Below are positions 30,215 through 40,967 of a DNA stretch of 64,000 nucleotides, piece after piece. A program made the translations under genes and the position numbers. Each line of letters opens with the position of its first letter. The first letter of the stretch is position 1. This DNA is from Mycosarcoma maydis (taxonomy: Eukaryota > Basidiomycota > Ustilaginomycetes > Ustilaginales). The DNA lies in assembly GCF_000328475.2 (NCBI RefSeq), contig NC_026496.1, positions 62,001-126,000 of the forward strand, written 5' to 3'. Under the pieces are notes generated by a model. It had not been told where the DNA came from and searched no databases. It saw nothing but the letters and a program-made list of their open reading frames with translations.

Positions 30215-31109
30215 CGCGTCGATATCGTCAAGGCAACAGAATACGTCCAGTCTCCTGGGGCTGTGATAGGGTGGGATATGAGACAATAGCTACGATCGCA
30301 TTGAGTTGAAAAGTCGACGGATGCTGAATCTGTAGCGGGTGATGGGTGTGGTGCTCGTCGTGTGTGCGGCTTTGGGCTACACGCTAGATCGAGTCTGAGT
30401 GTCAAGTTCGAGGTTCAGAACGCGCTCGCTTTCCAGGGTCCTGTCATTCACCTGCGCACAATCACGAATCATGAACCACCAACCCCGAACCTCATAACGT
30501 CCAATCCAAGAGCCACGAGCGTCAAGGCTGAAATCTGCACGGTGCGTGTGCCGTGCCGTGCCATGTCAAATTCCAACCCAAAAATACTCAGTGACTCACA
30601 CTCGTGACTGTAGTATTCGTGATTCACGACTCACGACTCACGACTCACCACTCGGCACCAGCTACGAATCGTGAATTCAGAATTCACGGTTCTTCTACCC
30701 TTCTCGTCGCAACACCACGGCCATCCGAGATTTCAGTTCGACTGGCTAGATTCACAGTTCGAGCTCGACATACAGTACTGTAGCAATGCGCATGTGCGCA
30801 TGTCTGGCTCGATACATCACTAGCGACACTCTGTAAACAGCGTGGGTCGATCAAGCGAAATTCAAAAGAGCGTGGATGGATCTGTCTGTTGCACCGCTGG
30901 TGGGAAACAGGTCTTCAGTTGGTAGGAGGGGAATCAAACGAGCGTGTGAGAGCTTGACGGTTCAAGCCCTCGAGCAAATGGGGCCTGCCGAAAGCTGTCA
31001 ACAGCTTCAAGGCGCCAGAGCCCGGGTATATCGTGTTCCTTGCTGCTTCCTGCTTTCCAGGAGGAGCATTTGAGCAGGCCACTCTTTGCATTACCTAGGG
31101 GCTTCCGCC
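30215..31109. other. Spacer between DPP IV start and HSF1-like 3' end
   Basis: About 0.9 kb. The part near the DPP gene holds spacer repeats (30600-30665, with CGACTCA units). The part at 30870-31094 is different: richer in self-complementary segments and free of the 7-nt motif (see the ncRNA candidate). Confidence 0.55.
30870..31094 (+). ncRNA. Candidate structured RNA with Pol III-like internal boxes (weak)
   Basis: Segment between the HSF1-like stop and the DPP promoter. On the + strand it holds GGTTCAAGCCC at 30959-30969, a perfect match to the B-box consensus GGTTCRANNCC. A D-arm-like AGTTGGTAGGAG lies 36-45 bases before it. An exact inverted repeat AAGCTGT-CA-ACAGCTT follows at about 30991-31006, and several G/C-rich complementary blocks occur (GGGCCTGC near 30980, GCAGGCC near 31074). 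I cannot fold it into a tRNA, and the T-arm stem has a mismatch. It might be an SRP-, RNase P/MRP- or tRNA-derived RNA, or coincidence. Confidence 0.2.
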
Positions 31110-33293
31110 CTAGACAGGTGACTTTCTCTTGGCGAGACCTGGCGACGTCGAATGCATCAACACAGGCGTACTTTGCCCGCTAGGCCCCGAATTTGAAGCT
31201 GTACGCTTCAGCGGCGTACGCATCGCCTTTGCGTTGGGACCTTCGCTGCCATCCGGTCCGAAAAAGCTCTGATCGGCCATGCTTATTACGTTCTGTCCAA
31301 ATTGCGGCGCAAAGCCGTTCGAAGCGATGAAGGGCGACCCTTCAAACGACTTGAACTGGCCACCGGCCATCGACCCTGGTGCAGGCGAAGGCGGAAGCGG
31401 AGTGTTGATAGCAGTCATCATAGCTTGGTGTTGCGGCGTCAGCGGTGAGGGAGGCATACTCATCACGCCGAGCCCAGCGTTGCCAGCAGAGAGCCCTGCC
31501 GATGTTGGACTGACACCGGGATGCATGCCCGGCGCAAACATACCCGCTGTCGCCCCCGACGTATCGATGGCCAATCCAGCGAGGCCGGCACGGTTAGCGC
31601 CAGGTCCATCACCGCGTCCGATGTTGAACTGTGGAGGTGGCATCTGCCCCTCACCAAACGAAGCTGACCGTTGCGGTGTCATATTGGCACCCATGGCCAT
31701 CATGGCACCGTCACCATGCATCGAGCTATGCATTGGCGAGCCGTTCATCGTGAGCATACTTTCGCTGTGCGCCGAGCTGACAGAGACGCGACGAGAGATG
31801 GGTGTAGCCGCCATGCCGTACCCTTCCATCGACACACCGAACGCTGACGATGTACCATGCATGCCTCGAGAAAGATGTGTCGCGCCGGCACCCATGCGCA
31901 GACCGCCAGGACCGACGCCAGGACCGAACTCGGGCTCTGTGACAAAGATAGGTGGGCCATCGTGGCCTTGAGGCGTCCACAAGCCTTGAGGGGGCATCGG
32001 AGAGGGGATATCGAGCGTAGGGACACGTACATCGAAACCAAGGTTGCCACCGCTCGTCTTCTTGACGTGTTCGAGCACCATACCTAACACATCCCTGAGC
32101 TGCGTGGTAAAAGTGCGCAGCGCCATGTTTTGCTCGGCGAGCTCTTCGAGCCTGAACTGCATCTCGTCGACCTGCTGGCGCAACTGCATCTGGCCCACGC
32201 TGACACTGTACTGCAAGTCTCGCGCTTCGACACGAGCGTGCTCCGAGTCCAACGCTTTCCTACGAATGTCGTCGAGCAGGTCAGGTCGGCCACGCAAGAA
32301 CTTGGGGTGTGAAAATTCCCAGATCTGCGCATCGGCCGACTGGCGGTGACCGCGCGGCGTCTTGTTGACCTTGTAGAAGCCATACATGTTGAGCTGGCGG
32401 ATAAAGCTGGAAAAGTTACTGTGCTTAAAGTGCTTGCCGAGCACCTCTTTTGCAAATTCGTCAAAGTTGCAGACCATGACACTGGTGCCATTGCGGTTCC
32501 AGCTGATGAGATGCTGATAGTCTGGGTCGCTGACCATGCGGAAGAGCTTGTAGACAAACTTGCTGCTCTGCCTTTTCTCTGCGGCGAGGTCGGCATCCGA
32601 CTGGCTGGTGACGTTGGGATCATCGACGGAAACATCGCCCACGCTCTGGTTGCCAGCGCCGCCGCCAAAACCCGAAGTGGGACTCTCCGCGTTCTGAGAC
32701 CCGGTGGCACTCTTGATCGATGTAGAGCTGTACGAGCGCATAGCGGCGGTGAGCGGAGCCGTCTCGGTGCTCATGTTGTACTCTGCTCGTAGCGGTGAGG
32801 AGACATTGGGCGCGCCGAGATGAGCATCTGATGTAGCGATGCTATCCGGATGCAGGTGAGGCGATGTAGAGGCAGCGGCGGCGCCTATGCTGAAGGACGC
32901 CGATGCATCTGCTGGTGATGCGAGGTTAGACGGAGGCGATGAAGCGGCGGTGCCAGCAAAGTTGAGCGAGTTGGCGAGATGCGGCTGTTGGTGCTGTTGA
33001 TACTGTTGGTGCTGTTGGTGCTGTTCGCCTTCGCTTTTTACAGACAGACCCGAGATGTTGAGATGAAGGTTGCTTCCGGAAGAGGTGGGGCGCATGGTAG
33101 CAGAATCGTGCGGATAGACATGGATTGGAGCATTGGCGTCAGCCGTGCCGAGATTCGCTGGATGCGAGATAGAAGCAGGTGAGTCGGCCATTTTTTGATG
33201 TTGGAGTTGATGATGGGGCGATGAGGAAGAAGGTGCGTGGAAGAAGGCGTCAAATGCCGGGTCAAAGGTCTGACCGTTTTCGATGCCGTTCAT
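31110..33293 (-). CDS. HSF1: Heat-shock factor (HSF1-like) transcription factor
   Basis: A 727-aa nuclear transcription factor. The HSF-type winged-helix DNA-binding domain lies at about 243-335: FVYKLFRMVSDPDYQHLISW, the recognition helix segment FSSFIRQLNMYGFYKV, and WEFSHPKFLRGRPDLLDDI. It is followed by a heptad-type coiled coil at about 340-410 for trimer formation. The flanks are long and low in complexity (His/Gln/Ser before, Gly/Met/Pro after), as in fungal HSFs. The DPxFLRGRPDLL-type ending fits Hsf1 better than Skn7, which would carry a response-regulator receiver domain; none is seen. A nearly perfect hairpin (CTAGGG...CCCTAG, 31095-31113) spans the stop codon. The start is ATG. 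The 3-kb upstream region is repeat-rich. Confidence 0.88.
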   Translation of the reverse strand: MNGIENGQTFDPAFDAFFHAPSSSSPHHQLQHQKMADSPASISHPANLGTADANAPIHVYPHDSATMRPTSSGSNLHLNISGLSVKSEGEQHQQHQQYQQHQQPHLANSLNFAGTAASSPPSNLASPADASASFSIGAAAASTSPHLHPDSIATSDAHLGAPNVSSPLRAEYNMSTETAPLTAAMRSYSSTSIKSATGSQNAESPTSGFGGGAGNQSVGDVSVDDPNVTSQSDADLAAEKRQSSKFVYKLFRMVSDPDYQHLISWNRNGTSVMVCNFDEFAKEVLGKHFKHSNFSSFIRQLNMYGFYKVNKTPRGHRQSADAQIWEFSHPKFLRGRPDLLDDIRRKALDSEHARVEARDLQYSVSVGQMQLRQQVDEMQFRLEELAEQNMALRTFTTQLRDVLGMVLEHVKKTSGGNLGFDVRVPTLDIPSPMPPQGLWTPQGHDGPPIFVTEPEFGPGVGPGGLRMGAGATHLSRGMHGTSSAFGVSMEGYGMAATPISRRVSVSSAHSESMLTMNGSPMHSSMHGDGAMMAMGANMTPQRSASFGEGQMPPPQFNIGRGDGPGANRAGLAGLAIDTSGATAGMFAPGMHPGVSPTSAGLSAGNAGLGVMSMPPSPLTPQHQAMMTAINTPLPPSPAPGSMAGGQFKSFEGSPFIASNGFAPQFGQNVISMADQSFFGPDGSEGPNAKAMRTPLKRTASNSGPSGQSTPVLMHSTSPGLAKRKSPV

Positions 33294-36277
33294 GCTGGGC
33301 CAATGTCAGAAGGAGGTGTGCCGACAGAGATGCGTCAAGGCTTATGCTACATCCAGGTGTCGTAGCTTAGGGTGCTCTCGCTGAAAACTTGGTTGGGGAA
33401 TGTAGATGGCCTAGCAAGATAATTTGGGAAAGAGAGGCGCGGTAACGACCGAATTGTAAGTGATTCGTCTGATAGTAGGCTAGACAAGGCGGCGGTTCGA
33501 GAGTGCTGGGCAAAATGTTGACGTGAGGGAGTGACGAGAGGACCTGAAAAAGGAGCACACTGTCGAGAGTGTAGTTGCAGCACTTTGACGATCAGAAGTA
33601 ACGTTTGGGACAGTAGCTGAAGCAGCGAGACCTCGATCGCTCCGATGGCGACTAGATGCGATTTGCGGACGAATCAGCAACGACAAAGACAAGGAAATGG
33701 TGTTGGTGCGAGCGAGCCGAGTCAAGCCAAGCTAAGTCGAGCCGAGCCAAGCCGATAGTGATTGATGATATGCCAAGGCAGAGACGCTTGTAAAACTACG
33801 GCTACAGGGCAACGAGTGTTGCGGTATAATGCTGTACCACGTCGTGCACTGAGAAGAAGCAGCCGTCAAGACAGGACCGAGGAGATCAAAGGTGGGGAGC
33901 GGTGGACTCCGATCACGTTCTAGCACCCGTCGCGCCGAATCACGAATCCGTTAGTGTCACACACACGCACACGCTCACACACACGCTCACACACACCGGG
34001 CGCCAGAAACAGAGCCAGAGCCAAAGCGACGAAGCCGGAAAGCGCGACTTGGACTTACGGGCGGAGAAGCGATTCCAAAGCAGCTAAAAGACAGACGAGC
34101 TGCTCTGCTGATTACAACAGGGCACGACAGCGGGGGGGAAAAACAGCATATCACGCTTAAAAAGCCAACATCCCCGAGACACACACTTGCGCTCGCTTGG
34201 CATAAGTTATGCTGAAAAACGCGGACTACTCTGACAGCCACACTCCGGCAACTCTTGGGCCAGCTAAGCATTCGGCAGTTGGTCAGTGTTAGTCTGCTTT
34301 CTGGCACGAACACGAAACACACACCAAAAACACGAAAATGAGAGAGAGAAAAAAATCCGCCTGACAGCCAAGCTTGCCAACCACGAACGTTGACAATCGA
34401 CGATTGGTAATTTACGGCGCAACTGCACCTGCACCTGCACCTGCACCTGCACCTGCGCCCGAACCCGCACCCGCACCCGCACCGTTCGCACGCCAACGCT
34501 TGGGCTTGTGCTTGAAGCTGCTTTTGCTTTACGCTGCGTGCAAGCTTACTCCTGACTTGAACCCCAGGCTCGGTCGGACACGCCGGTGTCGTCCGCGATG
34601 CAAAATCACCTATCAACATGGCCTTTCTCGTGACTAGAAAAAAGTGACACCAGAAAGAAGTAAGCACACGAAATGAAGGATCTCCAACCATTGTAAATAA
34701 ATACAGTCACGCGTCACTTTGTACACTTCCGAAGGTGCGAAGAAAAGGTTGCGCTATAACCTTCACGTCTGGATCACAGCGAGCGAGCGAGCGAGCGAGA
34801 CAAGCACAAAGCAAGAGCATTTCTGTCTCGAGTCTCGTTCGTGATTGCAACCAAAAACTGGTGAACCTCGGCTCGGTCGCTATCTTTTCGAGCTGCTGCT
34901 AGCCAGCAAATCGTGAATTGCCACTGAATCATGAATCCTGAATCCTGGATCGAGTCGTGATTTTACCATTCGTGATTGGTTTTGGTTCCGCGCACACTTT
35001 GTTCCTCCTTTGATTCGCTTACTTATCAATCAGGCATGGGTTCATATCGTTCGCGTTTAGCTGTTTCTCAGTATACGAGGCACACGCCAGCAGGTACTAC
35101 CTCTTGACAACCCTCCATATAGATTCGCAAACCACACGTACGAGTGTGCTATAGAGCCATTCACGATGACGCTGTAGTCGGTGTGGTGCGCTTCTGCGGA
35201 GACTGATTGCTTGGCAGTAAGCATGGTCGACATGTATTCACGATACGATTCGTGATTGGTAATAAATTATTTTCATCTCGCTCTCAACTAACTTAGCTTA
35301 TCCAAACTTGAGATCTGCGTGACGGCCAACGCTGCAAAAGCTCGTGCAGTTTTCCACTCTAAATATCCGAGTCCCCCTCCTGTGAAACTTTGACCAAGTC
35401 GTGAGTACAGCCTATACGATGGACGCGTGACGAGCAACAGTCACGAGTAGCCTGCTTTGCTTCGCATTCGTCATTGAGGTTCGGAGCGGACGAAATCATG
35501 AATGAGATTGCCAATTCGTGAAGCACCAATTCGTGCCTGTCAATTGAATGACATCTGGACGTCGCGCGATGTGTATCCGGTGATGCGTGTCCACCATTGG
35601 CTGACCCCGTATAAGCGACTCTCGCTACATTTGTAACCCCTCACGGCCGAAACGTACATACTCCGGCTCATCCCGCAAAGCAAAAGCATGTGGGAGAAAA
35701 GGATGAATCCAAAGAGAACAGGAGAAGACGGTGATTGTACTGTACATGCTGAGCGTGGTGTCCAATGCGATTCGGTGGAGCCCATGTTGGTCCAGTGCGG
35801 ATGACAGTGCCACCCTGTCCGCCTCGATCCGTCGGAGGCTCATCCGATCATTTTCACCTTCACCGTTAGGCGTTTGTGCCATCTTGATCATGCATGCTAT
35901 CTCTAAAATCAAGTGTCGCGCCCATCCGAATGGTTCTGCCGATGCGAAGCCCATCTGCTTTGCCAGCTTTTAGGCAAAAATCCTAAAAAAAATCCAAATC
36001 CTCCAGCTCTGCTACCTCGATCGCTTTCATCAGCAGCAGAGCGAGAGGCAGGTCCAAAACGGCTCAGGAGACTAGGCCAGAATGTCCGGGACGAATGCTC
36101 GTGCGGCCGCGAATGAGGCGATGCGAACAATGGCGTTTCCAGCAGCGACGCTTGCTCTTGTCGTCGTCGAGTCGAATCACCATGCCCACTGCGATTCGGA
36201 CCAGCGTCGCGATTTTTGGCCTCGATCTCACTGATGGTGCGATTGCGCTTCCAACCGTATTTGGACCTGAGGTATTC
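33294..36277. other. Long spacer upstream of HSF1-like gene
   Basis: Nearly 3 kb with no supported gene, the longest gap in the window. It holds (CA)n/CACACGCT repeats at about 33957-33998, a 6-nt GCACCT array at about 34425-34455 grading into GCACCC/CGAACC units, a (GAGC)n run at about 34777-34800, and a perfect hairpin AAGGTT-7nt-AACCTT at 34745-34763. Scattered spacer motifs occur at 34905-34985. A 234-aa minus-strand frame (33987-34691) is repeat translation and is rejected. Confidence 0.6.
34425..34490. repeat. Hexanucleotide array GCACCT/GCACCC
   Basis: About six copies of the 6-nt unit CACCTG followed by related CGCCCGAACCCGCACCCGCA units; microsatellite-like. Confidence 0.85.
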
Positions 36278-37699
36278 CTACGGAAGCGGCTCGCTGCTCG
36301 AAGACAGTCGGTTCAGATGCACGTATACGTCTGTACCGTACCCTTCCATCGAGATCAGCTTGAGATCGCCGCCAAAGTAGCGCGCATACAGCCTCGCCAG
36401 TGGCAGACCGTATCCAAATCCAGCCATGGGCGCTTTAAAGTCGGAAGCGTTGAACTCGGGATCCAAGTCTTCCGACTGAGCCGTCGTGTACATGTAGGTC
36501 CACACCAACGGCATCTCACTACGTGGGATTCCTCCACCCTCGTCGCTAATCTTGATCGTGATGTCCTCTTTGCCCTCGACCACAATCACCTTGATAGGCG
36601 GAAAGTTGTCCTCCTGATCGACGCCGTACCGCTCCACCACAGCTCGAAGCGAGTTCTTGAGCAGCTCGAATAGCATGTGGTTCAAGTGGCTCGGCACATA
36701 CATGAACGTCAGATCTGGCGGACAGACGAGCTGGACGGGGGGACCTTTGAACAGCCCGTAGTGCTCCTCGCAGACAAAACGCGCGTTCTCGATGGCCTCG
36801 TGCGCCATGGCTCCCACGTTGGTGTTGGTGCAGATGATACCGACGTACTGCTCATGCTCCTGGTTGCCATCCACCTTGACACGCGCCACCTGGTCCGAGA
36901 GCGAATAGTCGCCGCTGCTGCTACTGCTGCCGCTTCCGATGAGCTTCGAAGAAGGACGTTGTGATGAACGACTGAGCGCGATATGCTGACCAATCAAGAT
37001 GCGAATGCCAATACGAGAGAGGTAGAAGCGGTCCAAGAACGATTGCACGTCGGCCTGAAGCGTGTTGCGCTTTCTGGAACGCTTGTATTCCAGCACGCCC
37101 TGCGCGATCGTCGTGACAACGGCGTCGTGTCTCTTTTTGATCTTTTCAAGCGCCTTTGTGAAATCTTCGTTGTATTGCTCGATTTCACTAGGCCATTGAT
37201 GATCAGGCAAGTTTGCATAGTATCGATGCTCCAGAAGCGCGCGTGATCTTGAGCCGTTGCCGTTTCTCGGAACGAGCGCCTTGGCGAGGCCGGCGTCGCT
37301 GTCCGTGATGGTGGCCGATTCTAGCAAGCTCGGGTTCGGCTTGGATTCTGGGAGCGGCTCTGCGTTTTTCGACGCATTCTGTAGCAGCTTCTGCACCGAT
37401 TCAGAGAGCCGTGGCTTGGGAAAGTTGACAAGCTCTTCAAACGACTGAGCATACCAATTCTTTACCTTGACGATCGAAGGCATCTTGGACAGGTCATGCG
37501 GCAATTCGTCGAGCTCTTTGACACGATGTGCAAGTCGAATCGGCAATTCTTCCGCCAGAAAGCTGCCTGCTTGGAGAATCGTGCCTGGATTCGGATTGCG
37601 ACCGAACTGCACCATTTGCCGCAGCGAGATGCCTGTCTGGGGGAAGCTCGCAAAGTGGTGTAGCTGTGACCACAGCTTTTGTGGGATTTGGTAGCTCAT
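36278..37699 (-). CDS. Mitochondrial pyruvate dehydrogenase kinase
   Basis: A 473-aa kinase of the GHKL fold that phosphorylates and inhibits pyruvate dehydrogenase E1 in the mitochondrial matrix. The N-terminal four-helix domain carries the family phrase QTGISLRQMVQFG (about 18-30). ATP-site boxes are present: N-box ELLKNSLRAVVERYG (about 345), G1-box ISDEGGGIPRSEM, and G2-box GFGYGLPLARLYARYFGGDL (about 420). The WTYMYTTA phrase of the ATP lid matches the family. A Ser/Gly insert near 255-265 and a charged insert near 95-150 make it longer than the typical 400-420 aa. The start is ATG. A branched-chain ketoacid dehydrogenase kinase is the alternative but is less likely. Confidence 0.93.
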   Translation of the reverse strand: MSYQIPQKLWSQLHHFASFPQTGISLRQMVQFGRNPNPGTILQAGSFLAEELPIRLAHRVKELDELPHDLSKMPSIVKVKNWYAQSFEELVNFPKPRLSESVQKLLQNASKNAEPLPESKPNPSLLESATITDSDAGLAKALVPRNGNGSRSRALLEHRYYANLPDHQWPSEIEQYNEDFTKALEKIKKRHDAVVTTIAQGVLEYKRSRKRNTLQADVQSFLDRFYLSRIGIRILIGQHIALSRSSQRPSSKLIGSGSSSSSGDYSLSDQVARVKVDGNQEHEQYVGIICTNTNVGAMAHEAIENARFVCEEHYGLFKGPPVQLVCPPDLTFMYVPSHLNHMLFELLKNSLRAVVERYGVDQEDNFPPIKVIVVEGKEDITIKISDEGGGIPRSEMPLVWTYMYTTAQSEDLDPEFNASDFKAPMAGFGYGLPLARLYARYFGGDLKLISMEGYGTDVYVHLNRLSSSSEPLP

Positions 37700-38892
37700 T
37701 GTGATGAATGAGCGAGCTTGCTCTCTTGCGGTGAAAAATGTGGTTCAAATGGCAACTCAGCGGAGTAACTGTGCTAGCGCCTCGCTGACCGTTTGCGTTG
37801 AAGTGTTGAGGACGCGCGAACGATCCTGTGCACGCTACCGTACCGACGAGACCTTGCCGTGACGACAGAATCAAACCTGGCAGAGCTGCTCTGTTTCGCT
37901 TTTCGTATGATCTTGTAGAGGCAGCGGCGTGATGGGTCAACGCACAGCTTCGAAATTGGAATGTGCAGGGGGTCTGCGAAATAGAGACTGATGCTTGTCT
38001 ATGTGAAAGGCTGGTTCCTAGATGCTTGCTTGCAGACGGAAGGAAGTGGAAGGAGGTCAGGTCGAGTCGAAGCCAGTCTCGTGAATTGATCGAACGATGA
38101 TTGGCTTTTTAGTCGAGTTGCGGGGAAGCTTGTGCGTGAGTATTCATTGATTCGAGTCAGTCGAGAGCTCTCTCCCCTTCCTCGCGGATCTTGAGCGAAT
38201 GAGAATCACAGGGAATTACCGGATGTAGGCCAATTTTAGGAAGCGGAGAGCGGAGCATGGATTCATTCACGATTCAGATTACAGAGCGCGGAGGAGGGCG
38301 GACTGAATGCGCACCGAACGGAAAGAAGCCACACACATTCGCGATTTCTCTTGACTGGCACCATGGCCGACAGCGCGTGTCAGAGTCACAAGAGCAAATC
38401 AGAAACAAGTCGGCAATAATCAATCACCAATCGTAAATAACCAACCGAGCTTCAACGGCTCGGCTCAGTTTGGCTGCGCGAAAGCCGGCAGACTGGCGCA
38501 CTCAAGACCGTCTCTACATCGGTCGGCCGGTGTAGGGCCTTTTATTTAATCGAGCAGCACCTCGGCGCCTTAGGACGTGAAAGAGGGTGCATTTTCACGA
38601 GGCGTGCGGATTTCAAGCAATTGTTAGACTGTACGGTATTGTAGGCTCAGTTCATGGCACTTGCTCGGTCCAAACAAGCGTGAAGCCTTTGACTTGACGC
38701 CACCATTCCACACTCGTGGGATCTCGTCTTGTTCGCCTTGACTGTCGATACCGTCTACTTCAGCTTATTAGTATTATGGAATATCAGGCACACTAGTCAG
38801 ATCTGTCACACTCTTTTGTGTAGCTCTTCTCGACACAAGGGGCCAGATTTGTCCTAAGATTGTAAAGCCTTGGAAAGGAGTAATCGCGAATG
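37700..38892. other. Spacer between PDK start and the 159-aa gene
   Basis: About 1.2 kb, presumably the PDK promoter and 5' leader. Few copies of the 7-nt motif are seen and no gene is supported. An upstream frame at 37494-37940 is only an antisense/overlap frame. Confidence 0.55.
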
Positions 38893-39460
38893 TTACGAGT
38901 TGATCACGTGGCTGCGAGCGGTAGCCTCCTGATCCGTCTCGAGCCGCTGTGGCTCAGTTTGAGGCACCGGCTCGTTAAAGTTGGGCTGACGAGCCTCATA
39001 GACGCCCCTAGGGTTGGCGTCGAATCCGCCAGGGTTGTCACGAAGCGCCTCAAACTTCTTGTCTTCCGGACCGCCGGTGCCCTCGAAACGGATGCTCGAC
39101 TCGCCTGTACGCTGCGAACGGTCGTCTCCGCCCTCGTCGGGAGGAATATTCTGGGGATTAGTGCCACCACCAGTCTGGCCTGTGCGGCCGACACTGACCG
39201 AAGCACCCGGAAAATGCTCAAGTCCTGATTCGTTGATGCCCGATTCTTCCGAGGTGACGGTGGTCTTTGAGTTGAACGAGTTTTTGAGACGGCTGTCCGA
39301 CTTGTTGTCCAAGTCACGAAACTGTGAATCAGAGAGTTCGGATGAGCGATGCAGTGCGTTCACATCTGAACATCCTACGCATGGCTACGAGATTGAGACG
39401 GATGCTTACCTGCTCGTCAATGATCTGCTGATCAGACTTTTCTGCGTACGCTTCAGACAT
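38893..39460 (-). CDS. Small polar protein, spliced (159 aa)
   Basis: I read two exons. Exon 1 is 39410-39460 (protein MSEAYAEKSDQQIIDEQ), followed by an 88-nt intron from 39409 (GTAAGC) to 39322 (...TTCACAG). Exon 2 runs 39321-38893 to a TAA. The join is in frame (phase 0) and gives 159 aa. The protein is hydrophilic and probably disordered, rich in Gly, Asp, Asn and Glu (TGQTGGGTNPQNIPPDEG, NPGGFDANPRGVYEAR), with no transmembrane segment or known domain. The unspliced second frame could otherwise start only at a GTG, which argues for splicing. Function unknown. It is divergent from ATP4 across about 1.5 kb. Confidence 0.65.
39322..39409 (-). other. Intron of the 159-aa gene
   Basis: 88 nt, donor GTAAGC, acceptor TTCACAG. 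Translation through it in the exon-1 frame does not match the exon-2 frame, whereas removal restores one long frame. Confidence 0.6.
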
Positions 39461-40967
39461 GATGGCGATACTGTAAAGTTAGAAGGAAAAGCGGCCGGTG
39501 GAAGGGTGGGAAAGAGGGCAACGATGAATGAGTTCCAAGCTCAGCTCAGGTTGGCCGTGTTATATGGCATTTTGGGCGTCTAGCACCAAGCAGATGTCCC
39601 ACTCAGGCAAAGCGTATAGAGTGTGCCAGGGACTGTGTCACCGAATCGCGAATGATTTGAGCCAACAGTTCCCTTGAGCCGCGGTGAGCTCATGTTACCG
39701 CTTCGACGGTTAACCCGTATCATGACTTCATCACAGCCGCTCCTGGGCGCTAGAAGACAGGCAACCGATGAAACATACAGATGATGCACTGTGACAATGC
39801 TCACACAAGAAAAAAGCGCTGGTCGATGACAAAGTGCGCATAAGGACACCCGCACTCAGTAGTCTGAGGCTGGGCAGAAAGGAGATTTCGGCGATGATTC
39901 AATGCTCACTCAGCTTGCCGTGTGGCTTTCTTGACAGCTGCCACGCTGCCCAAAGGAGAATGGCTCGCCAATTTTACAAGTGCCCATCTTTTAGGTTCGC
40001 CCGTTCTGCCACAATCCGAAGCAGTGACAGTTGCCGATCGACGCTGCAGTGATGCTTCCGACGATCGAATCGGACGACGTTAGAGGGTATCGTACGACGA
40101 CATTGTGTGACGTTGATATCAGATAGACAGCGCTGCTTGGCAGTTCAGGGTTCGACGTGCGGGTTCATTAATCGTGAATGTTAGTCACCGACAAGCACTG
40201 AAAAGGACTCAGCGTGCATCACACATCACGGTCAGTTTGATGTCAGGTTGCAGCTAAGCCCTGCTTTCTGTTTCGAGTCGGTGAGATGTGTGACACAAGA
40301 TCTTGCGATTAATCGTTTTCAGCGTCGATTCGACCCGATGACTCACGAATTTTGTCGATTTCGCGACGATTCGGTTCCGGCTAGGGTTGGCTTGGAGACG
40401 GAAAAAATAGGCTAGTGGTCTTCTCCCTGTCCTTTTTCGTGATCGATTCGAGCAAAGATGAAAGAAAGACCTTGACGCCTGAACCAATTCAAATGTCGAG
40501 ATGCGACTACTGACTTGACCCTAATTTGAATTCGATTCCCAGACAGCCAGGTTAAATAGGATATTTTGAATTGCCCAATTCAAGTAATTGTCCAGAAGGA
40601 CTTTGACTAAACAGCAGTCAAGCGCACGGCCAAAGCCTCTCAGACAGTGTCTCTGTTGTGCTCGCAGAGAAGAAAGCACTTTGAGCCACAAAGTGTGGTG
40701 CAAGCAGCGTAGAAGAAACCCGTGCAATCCAACGTCCGTAATTCAATCTTCCAGAGCCAGGATTGACTTACTGGCTGGCTGGCCGGTTGGCGCTGCTGGC
40801 TTTCTCGCTCGCTTGCTTCGGCCCACAGTACAATTGTGAGCGCCACGAGCCAGTTGGTCGTCACCATCATTCGAGGTTTTTTCGGGTTGGGCGTCATCAT
40901 CGTTCACCACCACCACCTTTCAACCCTTTCCATCTTCTCGTCCGACCCTAATTTTCGCATAACCGCC
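39461..40967. other. Divergent spacer between 159-aa gene and ATP4
   Basis: About 1.5 kb. No domain-bearing frame. Just upstream of ATP4 a CACCACCACCACC run (about 40904-40917) lies in the presumed 5' leader. Few 7-nt spacer motifs here compared with neighbouring gaps. Confidence 0.55.

Noticed and set aside
30880..30990. tRNA gene at the A/B-box-like motifs
   Set aside because: No clean cloverleaf; T-arm has a mismatch and no acceptor stem is seen. Kept only as a weak ncRNA candidate.
32084..32710. 208-aa frame inside the HSF gene
   Set aside because: Alternate-frame shadow of the HSF DNA-binding domain region.
33987..34691. 234-aa minus-strand frame upstream of HSF
   Set aside because: Composed of translated microsatellites (Cys/Arg and Gln/Ala runs).
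39322..39363. GTG start for the 156-aa frame of the small gene
   Set aside because: A short upstream exon with ATG, GT...AG intron and phase-0 join gives a normal start.
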